Assembly: GCF_001282685.1 (NCBI RefSeq)
Contig: NZ_LN875035.1
Coordinates: 2,856,411 to 2,920,410 of the forward strand
Source: Niameybacter massiliensis
Lineage (GTDB): Bacteria; Bacillota; Clostridia; Lachnospirales; Cellulosilyticaceae
DNA length: 64,000 nucleotides
Reading direction: 5' to 3'
Both the position numbers and the translations under genes were made by a program. The notes under the pieces are model-generated. The model saw only the letters and a program-made list of their open reading frames with translations. It made no database searches and was not told the origin of the DNA. Below, piece after piece: positions 47,064-55,646 of the stretch; within the stretch, counting starts at the first letter, position 1, and each line of letters begins with the position of its first letter.

Positions 47064-47828
47064 TTATACGATTAATAATTGATCCATATGTTTTTTGTAA
47101 TTATAAGGTGTATAAGAGGTGAAGCGTTTAAATTCATTGATAAAATGTGCCTGATCATAATAACCTAGCTGTTCATAGATTATACTCTCCTCATTATCTT
47201 CTATAAATCGAATAGCATTTTGGCATCTGATAATACTTGCATATCGCTTTAAAGTGATCCCCATAAAACGTTTAAAAACTCGGCTAATATAGCATTGGCT
47301 ATATCCCATTTTTTCTGCCAAATGCCTTACACTCACCAAACCTGACGTTTTAACAATCTCTTCTATAGCCTTTTGTATAATATGATTAGTTTCATAGAAT
47401 ACTAAGTCTCCAAACTGTTCTACAAAGTATCTTACTAAGTCCTCTAATCTATCATGGCTAGCCAAATATTCTATCATCTTACTTGTTGGTAATTCTAAAT
47501 CTCCCTCTTGATTTAAAACATATCTATTATTAATGAGTTCCTCTATGCTTATATGATCTATATCAGGAATAATACCTAGATTGAATTTAATCCCAAAACA
47601 TCTATCATATTGCCCTATAGAAGATACACTACCTTGTAGAAAGCTCCCACACAAATGGATCTGGCCCTTTCCTTCTTGCCATACGAATTGTATATCCATA
47701 CAACCATCCGGTATAACCGTAATAGGTTCATGGTTAGGATTATTAAATAAATAAAACTTATTATACTTTGAATGTTCTACTTGTATTTCTTGATAATCCA
47801 TACTTCTTCTAATACAAAAATTTTTCAT
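47064..47828 (-). CDS. AraC-family transcriptional regulator with DUF6597 N-terminus
   Basis: The start at 47828 (MKNFCIRRSMDYQ, 254 residues) is supported by GAGGTGG; the TTG four codons earlier would bury that site. The N-terminal half carries the DUF6597-type pattern PITVIPDGCMDIQFVW near 39-54. The C-terminal AraC double helix-turn-helix has VRHLAEKMGYSQCYISRVFKRFMG near 172-195 and YEQLGYYDQAHFINEFKRFTSYTPY near 220-244. The ligand is unknown, and no obvious target operon is adjacent. Confidence 0.88.
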   Translation of the reverse strand: MKNFCIRRSMDYQEIQVEHSKYNKFYLFNNPNHEPITVIPDGCMDIQFVWQEGKGQIHLCGSFLQGSVSSIGQYDRCFGIKFNLGIIPDIDHISIEELINNRYVLNQEGDLELPTSKMIEYLASHDRLEDLVRYFVEQFGDLVFYETNHIIQKAIEEIVKTSGLVSVRHLAEKMGYSQCYISRVFKRFMGITLKRYASIIRCQNAIRFIEDNEESIIYEQLGYYDQAHFINEFKRFTSYTPYNYKKHMDQLLIV

Positions 47829-47892
47829 ATCCCACCTCAATCTTTTCTTTATTAAAGTGTGTACGACTCCTTTCTACCATCTTTAAACTAAA

Positions 47893-47927
47893 AAAGGCGC
47901 CCTAGGAATAACTCCTAAGACGCCTTT
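47893..47927 (-). terminator. Terminator after the TatD-linked-type radical SAM gene
   Basis: Arms 47893-47907 and 47913-47927 form a stem with a 5-base loop and G/C-rich ends (AAAGGCG/CGCCTTT). It sits about 100 bases beyond the stop codon. The intervening A/T-rich stretch shows no gene. Confidence 0.75.
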
Positions 47928-48024
47928 GTCTATATCTTCATATGTAATTGTATTCAATTTCATTCTTTTAATATAATATATTATACTCATTATTCAAAAT
48001 TTGTATTGTAAAAAATGATACTCT

Positions 48025-48624
48025 TTATTTTATCATTTCTCTTACGCGAAGTGCAATACCCATTTCTGATGCTAGCCTTTTACACCCTTCTATCTGTTCC
48101 CCACTAAGAATGTCTACAACTGAAAAAGTTATTTGTGGAATAACCTTTTTACATTCACTCGCAAAGTAAAGAAGATGGCTAAAACTTATCTCACCAAATT
48201 TAGGTCTTGCTATTTCTAAGTAACTCTCTACATCTGGAGCATTTAAACTAATAGAAATAGAATCGACTAATCCTTCTAATGTTGGAGCTGTTTCTTTCTT
48301 ATGAATCAAATCTGCTAGCCCATTTGTATTAATACGTATAGGTGTTTTACTTTTTGCTTTAATCCACTTACATATCTCTACCACTGTATCTAGTCTTTCA
48401 AGAGGCTCACCATAACCACAAAATACAATTTGATCATAGTCTTCTAAATTATGTTTTTCAAACGCATCTATGATTTCTTCTAAAGTTGGTTCTTTCTCTA
48501 ACCACAAACTTTCACATTCCCCTACACTATCATGTTCTAGTCTTACGCAAAACACACACGCACAAGGACATTTATTCGTTATATTTACATATAAGCTATT
48601 GTCTATCTTATATAAGATGGTCAT
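48025..48624 (-). CDS. Radical SAM protein of the TatD-linked type
   Basis: I chose the ATG at 48624 (199 residues) because GGAGGG lies six bases upstream; the ATG two codons earlier touches it. The radical SAM cluster motif is CPCACVFC near 17-24, a Cys-x3-Cys-x2-Cys arrangement. FCGYGEPLERLDTV near 69-82 is the GGE-like SAM-binding block, and RINTNGLADLI near 100-110 is the ribose-binding block. The length and motifs match the group commonly found beside TatD nuclease genes, but no tatD gene lies in this window. No SPASM domain is present. The substrate is unknown. Confidence 0.85.
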   Translation of the reverse strand: MTILYKIDNSLYVNITNKCPCACVFCVRLEHDSVGECESLWLEKEPTLEEIIDAFEKHNLEDYDQIVFCGYGEPLERLDTVVEICKWIKAKSKTPIRINTNGLADLIHKKETAPTLEGLVDSISISLNAPDVESYLEIARPKFGEISFSHLLYFASECKKVIPQITFSVVDILSGEQIEGCKRLASEMGIALRVREMIK

Positions 48625-48781
48625 CTCCATCCCTCCATTTACTCAAGAATACCCATACATTTTCATGATCTATGTAAAAGGTATTTTTACATAAATGAAA
48701 TAGAACTTCAATACATCCTCATGTCCCTTTTGAACGAATTACAATCTATACCGATACAATTCATTTCTTATATAACTTAGA

Positions 48782-48910
48782 TTATTTCCTCTTCCCTCTA
48801 CCTTCTCTTGTCCAAATTAAATAAGCTATTATACCTATAACAAAAATCCAAAAGAGTATATCTATGCCTAATGGTACCTCCTCAAAAATAATCGCTCTAT
48901 TCATATACAT
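48782..48910 (-). CDS. 42-residue single-pass membrane peptide
   Basis: This small ORF starts with ATG at 48910 (MYMNRAIIFEEVPLGIDILF) after AGGGGGA at good spacing, and ends with the TAA at 48782. It has one hydrophobic helix (about 16-33) and a basic C-terminal tail, TREGRGKRK, giving an N-out/C-in topology by the positive-inside rule. It follows the methyltransferase gene by 32 bases in the same orientation, so it is likely co-transcribed. I do not recognise the family. The strong ribosome binding site and coherent membrane topology are the reasons for calling it. Confidence 0.6.
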   Translation of the reverse strand: MYMNRAIIFEEVPLGIDILFWIFVIGIIAYLIWTREGRGKRK

Positions 48911-48942
48911 TTCTCTATTCCCCCTAGAATATGTCTACTTCT

Positions 48943-49752
48943 CTAAATTTCCTTCTTTACAATCATTACAACATGTTCTGTTGCATCTCTATATTGAGGA
49001 AGTTCTGCATATTCACATGCCTTTTCTACATAGTTTGCATAGACTTCAGGCATATAGTTTGCTAAGTTACTAAGTTCTACGTGCATTCCTGATATATAAC
49101 TTTCAGCACCTGCATAAGAAACCAACTGTAATCCTGACTTTTCTATCTCTTCTAACACCTTTGGTGGTGTTGTAAAATAGGTCTGGGTAAAGCTTTCTTC
49201 TTCACTAAACTTCAAGTCTCCATTTATATATCTATCAAAATGCTCCTTGTCTAAAAAGCTCTCTGGAAACTCATATAGGCTCGCCTTAAGTGCGCCCCAC
49301 GTATTGATATATGCAATAAGGATTATGCCTTCATCTTTTACAATTCTTTTGGCTTCTCTTAAAATATGTAAACGGTCTGCTTCTTCATGTAAATGATACA
49401 TTGGCCCCATGATTAGTAACCCATCGAAACTATTATCTTTAAATCCTTCTAACTCTAAAGCACTTTGGCAATAATAATTTTCTGCCTTCAAACCTGCCAT
49501 CTCTATTTGATCTTTTGCAATATCCAATTCCCTTTTTGATAAATCTAATAAAGAAACTTGATAACCTTGTTTAAGGAGGGCTAATGAATAGCGTCCAGGG
49601 CCTGAGCCAATATCTAAAACATGACCATTCTTTGGAAAATACTTTTCTATAAGATGTAAAGTCGTTTTGTATTCCACTTGACTATAAGGATTGGCAAGTC
49701 TTTGCCACTCTCTTTCTGCTTCTTCATCATAGTATTGTTTTACAACTTCCAT
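48943..49752 (-). CDS. Class I SAM-dependent methyltransferase
   Basis: The 269-residue protein has a Rossmann fold with motif I in HVLDIGSGPGRYSLALLKQG near 43-62 and SLLDLSKRELDIAKDQ near 66-81, and motif IV-like DGLLIMGPMYHLHEEADR near 110-127. The N-terminus (YYDEEAEREWQRL) is typical of small-molecule methyltransferases of the Methyltransf_11/25 group. The acceptor substrate is unknown. It is followed by the 42-residue membrane peptide. The binding site is GGAGGCG. Confidence 0.88.
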   Translation of the reverse strand: MEVVKQYYDEEAEREWQRLANPYSQVEYKTTLHLIEKYFPKNGHVLDIGSGPGRYSLALLKQGYQVSLLDLSKRELDIAKDQIEMAGLKAENYYCQSALELEGFKDNSFDGLLIMGPMYHLHEEADRLHILREAKRIVKDEGIILIAYINTWGALKASLYEFPESFLDKEHFDRYINGDLKFSEEESFTQTYFTTPPKVLEEIEKSGLQLVSYAGAESYISGMHVELSNLANYMPEVYANYVEKACEYAELPQYRDATEHVVMIVKKEI

Positions 49753-49833
49753 TACAACGCCTCCTTTTATTTTTCAGAATATATTGTTCACTATCTTATC
49801 CCATATTAAATCTTCTGTCAATTCTTTTTTTAT

Positions 49834-49871
49834 AAAAAATAATCCTAAGCCTCTCACAAGAAACCTAGGAT
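49834..49871 (-). terminator. Terminator after nrdB
   Basis: GATCCTAGG (minus strand, around 49863-49872) pairs imperfectly with CTTAGGATT near 49841-49849, followed by T6. It lies about 12 bases beyond the nrdB stop codon. Confidence 0.7.
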
Positions 49872-49883
49872 CATTTATACTTT

Positions 49884-50912
49884 TTATTCTAATTCATCTA
49901 TATCAAAAGCGGCGGCTTTGGTATAGGTTGTTACTTTTGCCTCGAAGAAATCAGTCTTTGTATTATTTAAGTTTGCAAAGCTTTCTATCCATTCCATTGG
50001 ATGTGTTGTAATCTCTGGGTAAAGAACATTTAATCCGATTGCCTTTAATCTTAAATTGGATAAATATTTGATATATCTATCAATAAGCTCATCATTTAAA
50101 CCTAGTATTTCATTATTGGTTACATATTGTCCCCAACTGATTTCATGCTCAACAGCGACCCTCATCATCTCTACTAGTTCGCTTTCAAATGCTGGTGTAA
50201 AGATACTTGGATTCTCTTTTTTAAGTTCTTTTAAAACATTTTGGAACAACACAAGATGAGTAATTTCATCTCTATTGATATATTTAAATAACGTACTTGT
50301 TGCTGTCATTTTACCTTGTCTTGCTAATGTATAGAAGAAGCTAAAACCTGAATAAAAGTAGATACCTTCTAAAATATAATTTGCCATAACAGTTTTAATA
50401 AAGCCTTCTTCTGTAGCTTCCTCATTAAATGCTTGATAAATACCTGCTATAAATTTATTTCTTTCTAATAAGTGCTCGTCATTTCTCCACATATCATAGA
50501 TTTGATCTCTTGTAATGGGATTGGTAACAGAGTCTAATATATAGGAATAACTTTGTGCATGTATCTCTTCTTGAAAAGCTTGAATATTTAATAAGGAGGA
50601 TACTTCTGGTGCTGTAATATATCTAGAGAGATTTGGTAAGTTTTCACTTTGTATAGAATCTAAAAAGTTGAGGAAAGAAATGATTCTATCAAATGCTCTT
50701 CTTTCTCCATCTGTTAGATGAGGAAATTGTTTAACGTCTTCACCTAGTGAGATCTCCTCAGGTATCCAGAAATTATTAAGCATCCCTCTATACATAGTAT
50801 TTGCCCAATCATATTTGATTCTGTTCCATTCTCTTAAATTAGTTGTATCTCCACCAATTAAAGAATGGGTACCTCTTATTCCATTTTCATTAAATATCAT
50901 TTTTTTCTTCAT
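49884..50912 (-). CDS. nrdB: Class I ribonucleotide reductase beta subunit
   Basis: The protein starts at 50912 (MKKKMIFNENGIRG, 342 residues) after GGAAGGAAG. All iron ligands of class Ia beta subunits are visible by position: Asp in NFLDSIQ near 84, Glu and His in QAFQEEIHAQSY near 113-124, Glu in YILEGIYF, and Glu and His in RDEITHLVLF. The Tyr after the second-ligand His (HAQSY) is at the radical position, so a normal Fe or Mn tyrosyl radical cofactor is expected. It forms a complex with the alpha subunit encoded 21 bases upstream. Its oxygen requirement is notable in a presumed anaerobe. Confidence 0.95.
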   Translation of the reverse strand: MKKKMIFNENGIRGTHSLIGGDTTNLREWNRIKYDWANTMYRGMLNNFWIPEEISLGEDVKQFPHLTDGERRAFDRIISFLNFLDSIQSENLPNLSRYITAPEVSSLLNIQAFQEEIHAQSYSYILDSVTNPITRDQIYDMWRNDEHLLERNKFIAGIYQAFNEEATEEGFIKTVMANYILEGIYFYSGFSFFYTLARQGKMTATSTLFKYINRDEITHLVLFQNVLKELKKENPSIFTPAFESELVEMMRVAVEHEISWGQYVTNNEILGLNDELIDRYIKYLSNLRLKAIGLNVLYPEITTHPMEWIESFANLNNTKTDFFEAKVTTYTKAAAFDIDELE

Positions 50913-50933
50913 TATCAATACTTCCTTCCACTC

Positions 50934-53222
50934 TTAGCTTGAACAGCTTGTACATTCATCCATTTCTAAAGATTGGTTTCTGATATAGTAAATCGTCTTT
51001 ACACCCTGTCTCCATGTTTCCATATACATTTCTAAGATATCTTTCGCTTTTATTTCTGGTGTAATATAAAGGTTAAAGGACTGTGCTTGATCAATATGCT
51101 TTTGTCTTACACCACAAGCCTTTATACTCCACTGTTGATCAATTGTATGAGCTTCTTTATACGTCCAAAAGTTTTCCACTGATAAATCTGGAGCTGTCTT
51201 AGGTGTAAAGCTACCTTTCTTCTCTTCAATGAAGAACTTTTTAAATATAGGATCTATCCCTGCTGTAGTATTTCCTATATTAGATGTACTTCCCGTTGGC
51301 GCTATAGCCATAATATACCCATTTCGTACACCGTACTTTTTCACATCTTCTTTTAACTTAAGCCATCTAGAAGATGTGTAACCACGTCTTTCAAAGTAAG
51401 CACCTGTATGCCATTCAGAACCTTCAAACTCAGAATAAGCACCTTTTTCTTTAGCTAACTCCATAGAACCTTTTATAGCCTGATAAGCAATTTCTTCAAA
51501 TAAAGTATCTGCTACTTCTAAGTGTTCTTGGCTTTCCCACATAATATTTTTCTTCACCAGGTAATGATGATACCCACTTGTTCCTAGACCAATTGCTCTA
51601 TATTTATCACTTGTTAACTTCGCTTCAGCAACAGGTAGGTCATTAAGAGACACTACATTATCGAGCATTCTAATTTGTAGAGGAACTGTTTCTTGTAACT
51701 CCTCTAATTCTGTTTTTCCTAGATTGATAGAGTTTAAGTTACATACAACCATATCCCCTGGAGTGATGGTACTTCTAATTTCTTTTTTACCTTCACCTAT
51801 TATTTCTTCATTTTCAAATACACTTTCACTTGTATTTTGAGTGATTTCATGACAAAGATTTGATGCATAAATCATTCCAGCATGCTTATTGGCATTGTAT
51901 TTGTTCACTGTATCTCTAAAGAATATAAATGGTGTGCCTGTTTCAACAGCACTCTTTAGTATCTTTTTCATAATATCTAAAGCATCTACCTCTACTCTAG
52001 GTAACATTGGATTATTTTCACACTCAACATATTTACGTGTAAATGCCTTATCCTCTACATCATCAAAAGCATCCTCTAAGTAGTACCCCATTAATTTATG
52101 AACACTATAAGGATCAAACAATGACCACTTTTGTCTCTTTTCTAATCTCTGCATAAAGAGGTCTGGTATAGATAATGCAGTAAATAAGTCATGGGCTTTT
52201 CTTCTATCATCACCATTATTGGTTTTAAGATCTAGAAAATCGTAAACGTCTTGATGCCAGATATCCAGTGTTACTGTTGCACCACCTTTTCTTTTCCCTA
52301 ATTGATCTACTGCTACAGCTGTATCATTATATAAACGTACCCAAGGGATAACGCCCCCTGATGCATTTTTGTAACCTCTAATCTCACTATTTAGAGCTCT
52401 TATTTTTCCTAAATAGATACCCATTCCTCCACCATGTTTGGATACTTGGGCGAATTTCTGATTGGTATCATAGATAGACCACAAATTATCTCCCACTGTT
52501 GAAATAAAGCAACTACTTAATTGATAAGTCGGTGTTCCTGCATTACCTAATGTAGGTGTTGCTACTGTCATCTTTAACTGGCTAAGTAAATCATAGAATT
52601 TTTTTGCATAATAAACTTTGTTTTCTTTTTCAGGAATAGCTAGATGCATAGCTATTGTCATAAATCTTTCTTGTGGCAACTCTAATACTTCTTTTCCAAA
52701 TCCTCTTATCAAGTATCTATCCACTAAGAGCTTGACCCCTTCATAGTTAAATAAGTAATCTCTTTCTGGTTTAATATATTCTGCAAGTTCAAGAATCTCT
52801 TCTTTCGTATACTCCGTTACGAGATACTTGCCGTATAGCCCCTTCTCTTCTAATTTATATATAAGCTCTAAGTAACTGCCATACCCGAAGTGGTCATATC
52901 CTCTATTTTTCTTTGCTTCTTTATATAAATCAAATAATAATAATCTAGCTGCTACATATTGCCAATTAGAGTGGGTTACCTTTGTACTTCCACCAAATTC
53001 ATTTGCTTTTGTTTGTATAACCTTTCCTATCGCTGTTTGTATAAGTATCTTCTGTATCTCAGCTGTTGTCATCTCTTCTCTAAACTGAATGCAAGAATCT
53101 AATTCAAGTTCTATAGGGTCACATCCTTCAATCCCCTCGCAAGCCATATTAATCATTCGTTTTGTTTTCTCTACGTTTAATTTTTCCAACCTACCGTCTC
53201 TCTTACGAATCAATATATCCAT
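50934..53222 (-). CDS. nrdA: Class I ribonucleotide reductase alpha subunit
   Basis: The 762-residue protein has an N-terminal ATP cone (MDILIRKRDGRLEKLNVEKT), a catalytic barrel with SSCFISTVGD near 227, ASNLCHEITQNTSE near 451 containing the thiyl-radical Cys and the essential Glu, and VVCNLNSINLG with the second redox Cys. KTIYYIRNQSLEMDECTSCSS at the C-terminus has the Tyr-Tyr pair of the radical pathway (quoted as YYIRNQ) and the terminal redox Cys pair. It reduces ribonucleoside diphosphates for DNA synthesis. nrdA and nrdB form a two-gene operon with the AAGGGG site upstream. Confidence 0.96.
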   Translation of the reverse strand: MDILIRKRDGRLEKLNVEKTKRMINMACEGIEGCDPIELELDSCIQFREEMTTAEIQKILIQTAIGKVIQTKANEFGGSTKVTHSNWQYVAARLLLFDLYKEAKKNRGYDHFGYGSYLELIYKLEEKGLYGKYLVTEYTKEEILELAEYIKPERDYLFNYEGVKLLVDRYLIRGFGKEVLELPQERFMTIAMHLAIPEKENKVYYAKKFYDLLSQLKMTVATPTLGNAGTPTYQLSSCFISTVGDNLWSIYDTNQKFAQVSKHGGGMGIYLGKIRALNSEIRGYKNASGGVIPWVRLYNDTAVAVDQLGKRKGGATVTLDIWHQDVYDFLDLKTNNGDDRRKAHDLFTALSIPDLFMQRLEKRQKWSLFDPYSVHKLMGYYLEDAFDDVEDKAFTRKYVECENNPMLPRVEVDALDIMKKILKSAVETGTPFIFFRDTVNKYNANKHAGMIYASNLCHEITQNTSESVFENEEIIGEGKKEIRSTITPGDMVVCNLNSINLGKTELEELQETVPLQIRMLDNVVSLNDLPVAEAKLTSDKYRAIGLGTSGYHHYLVKKNIMWESQEHLEVADTLFEEIAYQAIKGSMELAKEKGAYSEFEGSEWHTGAYFERRGYTSSRWLKLKEDVKKYGVRNGYIMAIAPTGSTSNIGNTTAGIDPIFKKFFIEEKKGSFTPKTAPDLSVENFWTYKEAHTIDQQWSIKACGVRQKHIDQAQSFNLYITPEIKAKDILEMYMETWRQGVKTIYYIRNQSLEMDECTSCSS

Positions 53223-53406
53223 TAGTCAGGCCCCTTTTCTTACCATTTGTATATCTATTAAAATTATTGTTTTTTAATAATATTTATCTTTTACGTATAT
53301 CTATGATAGCATACTCTATTTATTTTTTGTACAACAACTTCAGTCTAAAATTTCCTCCCTTCTTCTCACCCCTTGGTATATCTATATAAACTTTATAAAA
53401 AAATAA

Positions 53407-53442
53407 AAAAGATGAGTAACTGTCTATAGCTACTCATCTTTT
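53407..53442 (-). terminator. Terminator of the DUF554 gene
   Basis: Arms 53407-53418 and 53431-53442 are perfect 12-base complements with a 12-base loop and an A-run on the left, just beyond the stop codon at 53450. Confidence 0.82.
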
Positions 53443-53449
53443 CTCTTCT

Positions 53450-54154
53450 CTAACCTACTATTAAAAACCATATAATCGGGATAATCAACGCTGGCAATAG
53501 GTTTGAGACCTTTATTCTCTTAATGTCTAAAAGGGATAGACCTATTCCAATAAGTAAAATACCACCTACTGCATTCATCTCTATCATCATTGCATCACTT
53601 AAATACGGCTGCACTGTTTGTGCCATTAAAGCAATACCACCCTGATAGATTAAAATAGGAAATGCTGATAGGGCTACGCCTATACCCATACTACTTGCAA
53701 AGATTAGAGCTGAAATACCATCCATAATACTTTTTGTATATAAGATTGTATGGTCCCCTCTAAGCCCACTATCTAGTGCACCCATTATGGCCATCGAGCC
53801 TACACAAAAAAGTAGAGTAGCCGTAACAAATCCCTCTCCTATTCTACTTTCTTCTTCTAAACCTGTTCCACCCTTCCCCTTTACTTTATCTTTTAACCAA
53901 TCTCCAACTTTATTAAGCTTACTATCAATATCGATCCATTCTCCTATCAATGCACCAATTACTAAACTTACCACAACGATTAGCATATTCTGTGATTTAA
54001 TTGCAAATGTAATACCAATAACAGCAGTTACTAGTCCTAGTGCACTCATAATCAAATCTTCATAACGTTTTTCTATGCCTCGCTTTAATAAAATCCCTAA
54101 TATACTTCCTACTAATATTAATAATACATTTACAATGGTCCCTAACAAAATCAT
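53450..54154 (-). CDS. DUF554 family membrane protein
   Basis: The 234-residue protein has about six membrane helices and matches DUF554 (YdfK/YqgA), with LLGTIVNVLLILVGSILGIL at the N-terminus and GEGFVTATLLFCVGSMAIMGALDSGLRGD near 107-135. The GxMAIMGAxxxGLxGD block is the family hallmark. It may be a transporter, but the substrate and role are not established. It is monocistronic with its own terminator. It lies between nrdAB and the flavodoxin-like genes without a visible link to either. Confidence 0.88.
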   Translation of the reverse strand: MILLGTIVNVLLILVGSILGILLKRGIEKRYEDLIMSALGLVTAVIGITFAIKSQNMLIVVVSLVIGALIGEWIDIDSKLNKVGDWLKDKVKGKGGTGLEEESRIGEGFVTATLLFCVGSMAIMGALDSGLRGDHTILYTKSIMDGISALIFASSMGIGVALSAFPILIYQGGIALMAQTVQPYLSDAMMIEMNAVGGILLIGIGLSLLDIKRIKVSNLLPALIIPIIWFLIVG

Positions 54155-54279
54155 CCCTTTATCACTCCTAACTTACCTCATGTTATAATCATTCTTTATA
54201 TAACCGATAGTACATCATTGGATAAAATTATAATTTATATTTATACCAAAGTAAACATACTTATAAAAATTGAAGTAAA

Positions 54280-54948
54280 TTAATAAATACGTTGTCTTAT
54301 CATTTTTACGGACACTTTTCCCTTTTTTGCCCTATCCTTCCAAAATTGATTCCCCATTTGATTGAACATCCAAATTGGTATTTTAGGACTTACTAATAAA
54401 TCTTGTTGTTTTGTTTCTTCTTCATTTAAAATAGCTCTGCTTAAAACTCTAAGAGCATTACCTATTTGACGTTTTACAACAAACTCCATAGGCATCTGAT
54501 CACGTGTTGCATACATCATTTCACCTGCACCAAGGCCTAGTCCAAACTGCCAGCTATAACCTATTTTTTCTGTAAAGAATCTAAGATTTCTTAAAGCATA
54601 CTTATTTTGCTCTCCTTGTAAAAATCCATTATTACATAATGCATATACCCTGGTTTTAGGTTCTCTTAAGTTTGGATAAACTTCTAAATAAGTTTCAAAT
54701 CCCTCTAAGAAAGATAGTAGACCAGCGTATAATGTATCTACATAAAGGGAACAACCTATCACTAACTGATCTACCTGCGTTAACTTTTTATAAGTACTGT
54801 CTAAATCCTTCTGCTTGATTACTTTGGCTACATAGATTTCTTCACATTCCACCTGTTCTCCTAAAAGCTTTTTTAACTCTTCTATGTAATAATGAGTAAC
54901 ACTGCGTTCTTGCTTTGGACTACCATTTAAAAATATTACTTTTTTCAT
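54280..54948 (-). CDS. Flavodoxin-fold NAD(P)H-dependent oxidoreductase-like protein
   Basis: The 222-residue protein begins KKVIFLNGSPKQERSVTHYY, the phosphate-binding loop of flavodoxin-like FMN proteins. VDQLVIGCSLYVDTLYAGLLSFLEGF near 58-83 is the second FMN loop (quoted in parts: IGCSLYVDTLYAG). It starts 4 bases after the preceding flavodoxin-like gene and is in the same TetR-controlled operon. Its C-terminal region (WMFNQMGNQFWKDRAKKG) is longer than in simple flavodoxins. Reduction of quinones, nitro compounds or a similar electrophile is plausible from the context; the substrate is unknown. Confidence 0.8.
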   Translation of the reverse strand: MKKVIFLNGSPKQERSVTHYYIEELKKLLGEQVECEEIYVAKVIKQKDLDSTYKKLTQVDQLVIGCSLYVDTLYAGLLSFLEGFETYLEVYPNLREPKTRVYALCNNGFLQGEQNKYALRNLRFFTEKIGYSWQFGLGLGAGEMMYATRDQMPMEFVVKRQIGNALRVLSRAILNEEETKQQDLLVSPKIPIWMFNQMGNQFWKDRAKKGKVSVKMIRQRIY

Positions 54949-54952
54949 TTTC

Positions 54953-55522
54953 TTATACCTCCAGCCCTTTACAAAGTTCTATTAAGGCACTAACAATCTC
55001 TTCTACTTTCTCTTCACTTTCACAAATGAATGTATAGCCTTTTGACTTTTTCATATTAATACTATTTGCATTGATAATCCCTTTAAAAGTCTCTACTTCT
55101 TCCTGACTTAAATCTTCTCCATAGCCTACAACAATAAACTCTGGGTACTTTTTGTAACGTGGTTGATGGTGTGTCTCACCTTTAACTGTTTCAAAAAAAG
55201 GTAATACATTAGGTATGTTACGGTCTAACATATTCTTAATCACCGGCTCATACGTTCCATATTTAATTTGAGTAATCAGAATCACAGTATCATTACTTAT
55301 ATATGCTTTGCTAAATTCAGTTTGTTTATCTTTGATGACACATGTGCCAGGTGTTTTTACCCAACACCCAAAACATCCTAAGCAATTTTTACTTTCTTCT
55401 ATATTGGCACCAAAAGTTTGTATAGGATATTCTTGTTCTTTCAACCTACTAAGTATTTCCTCACGAAGCCTTTTACCAAGAATATGAGTTGGTTTTTCAT
55501 TATATGATACAAGTACTTTCAT
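54953..55522 (-). CDS. Flavodoxin-family FMN oxidoreductase with Cys motif
   Basis: The 189-residue protein has a flavodoxin-type fold with an N-terminal MKVLVSYNEKPTHILGKRL. NCLGCFGCWVKTPGTCVIKD near 47-66 has four Cys, a pattern common in the iron-sulfur flavoprotein and NADPH-dependent FMN reductase group. TQIKYGTYEPVIKNMLDR near 84-101 lies at the flavin site. It is the first gene of a two-gene operon whose promoter carries the TetR-type operators, with a GAGGTG binding site. It may detoxify the compound sensed by the TetR regulator. Confidence 0.82.
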   Translation of the reverse strand: MKVLVSYNEKPTHILGKRLREEILSRLKEQEYPIQTFGANIEESKNCLGCFGCWVKTPGTCVIKDKQTEFSKAYISNDTVILITQIKYGTYEPVIKNMLDRNIPNVLPFFETVKGETHHQPRYKKYPEFIVVGYGEDLSQEEVETFKGIINANSINMKKSKGYTFICESEEKVEEIVSALIELCKGLEV

Positions 55523-55539
55523 TTTTACACCTCGCTTAA

Positions 55540-55554
55540 GTTGACACTGTCAAC
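55540..55554. promoter_or_regulatory. TetR-type operator, copy 1
   Basis: GTTGACACTGTCAAC is a perfect 7-1-7 palindrome. It lies just downstream of the minus-strand promoter and 18 bases before the flavodoxin gene start, where bound repressor would block transcription. Confidence 0.8.
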
Positions 55555-55566
55555 CTTTTTGCCATT

Positions 55567-55595
55567 AATATAGCACCCTACGTTGACACTGTCAA
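55567..55595 (-). promoter_or_regulatory. Promoter of the flavodoxin-like operon
   Basis: On the minus strand TTGACA (55590-55595) and TATATT (55567-55572) are separated by exactly 17 bases. The -35 box lies inside operator copy 2. Confidence 0.75.
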
Positions 55596-55596
55596 C
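55582..55596. promoter_or_regulatory. TetR-type operator, copy 2
   Basis: This is identical to copy 1 (GTTGACACTGTCAAC), with centres 42 bp apart, about four helical turns. It holds the -35 boxes of both divergent promoters. The flanking arms TATAGCAC (55569-55576) and GTGCTATA (55602-55609) extend the symmetry to 41 bp around the same centre. Confidence 0.8.
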
Positions 55597-55611
55597 CCAG
55601 AGTGCTATACT
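55583..55611 (+). promoter_or_regulatory. Promoter of the tetR gene
   Basis: TTGACA (55583-55588) and TATACT (55606-55611) are separated by 17 bases. The -35 box is the left half of operator copy 2, indicating autoregulation. Confidence 0.78.
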
Positions 55612-55646
55612 TTTAAAAAAATATATTAAATAAGGATGAATTTATT

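Noticed and set aside
48782..49752. A RiPP-like cluster: small peptide beside a methyltransferase and a radical SAM gene
   Set aside because: The peptide is a single membrane helix with a basic tail and lacks a core region with Cys, Ser or Thr. The radical SAM protein has no SPASM or RRE domain and belongs to a type usually linked to tatD. There is no transporter or protease.
53223..53406. NrdR-box pair upstream of nrdA
   Set aside because: I looked for ACACTATATATAGTGT-like sites in the region upstream of nrdA and saw none close to consensus; only an extended -10-like TGCTATCAT is visible.
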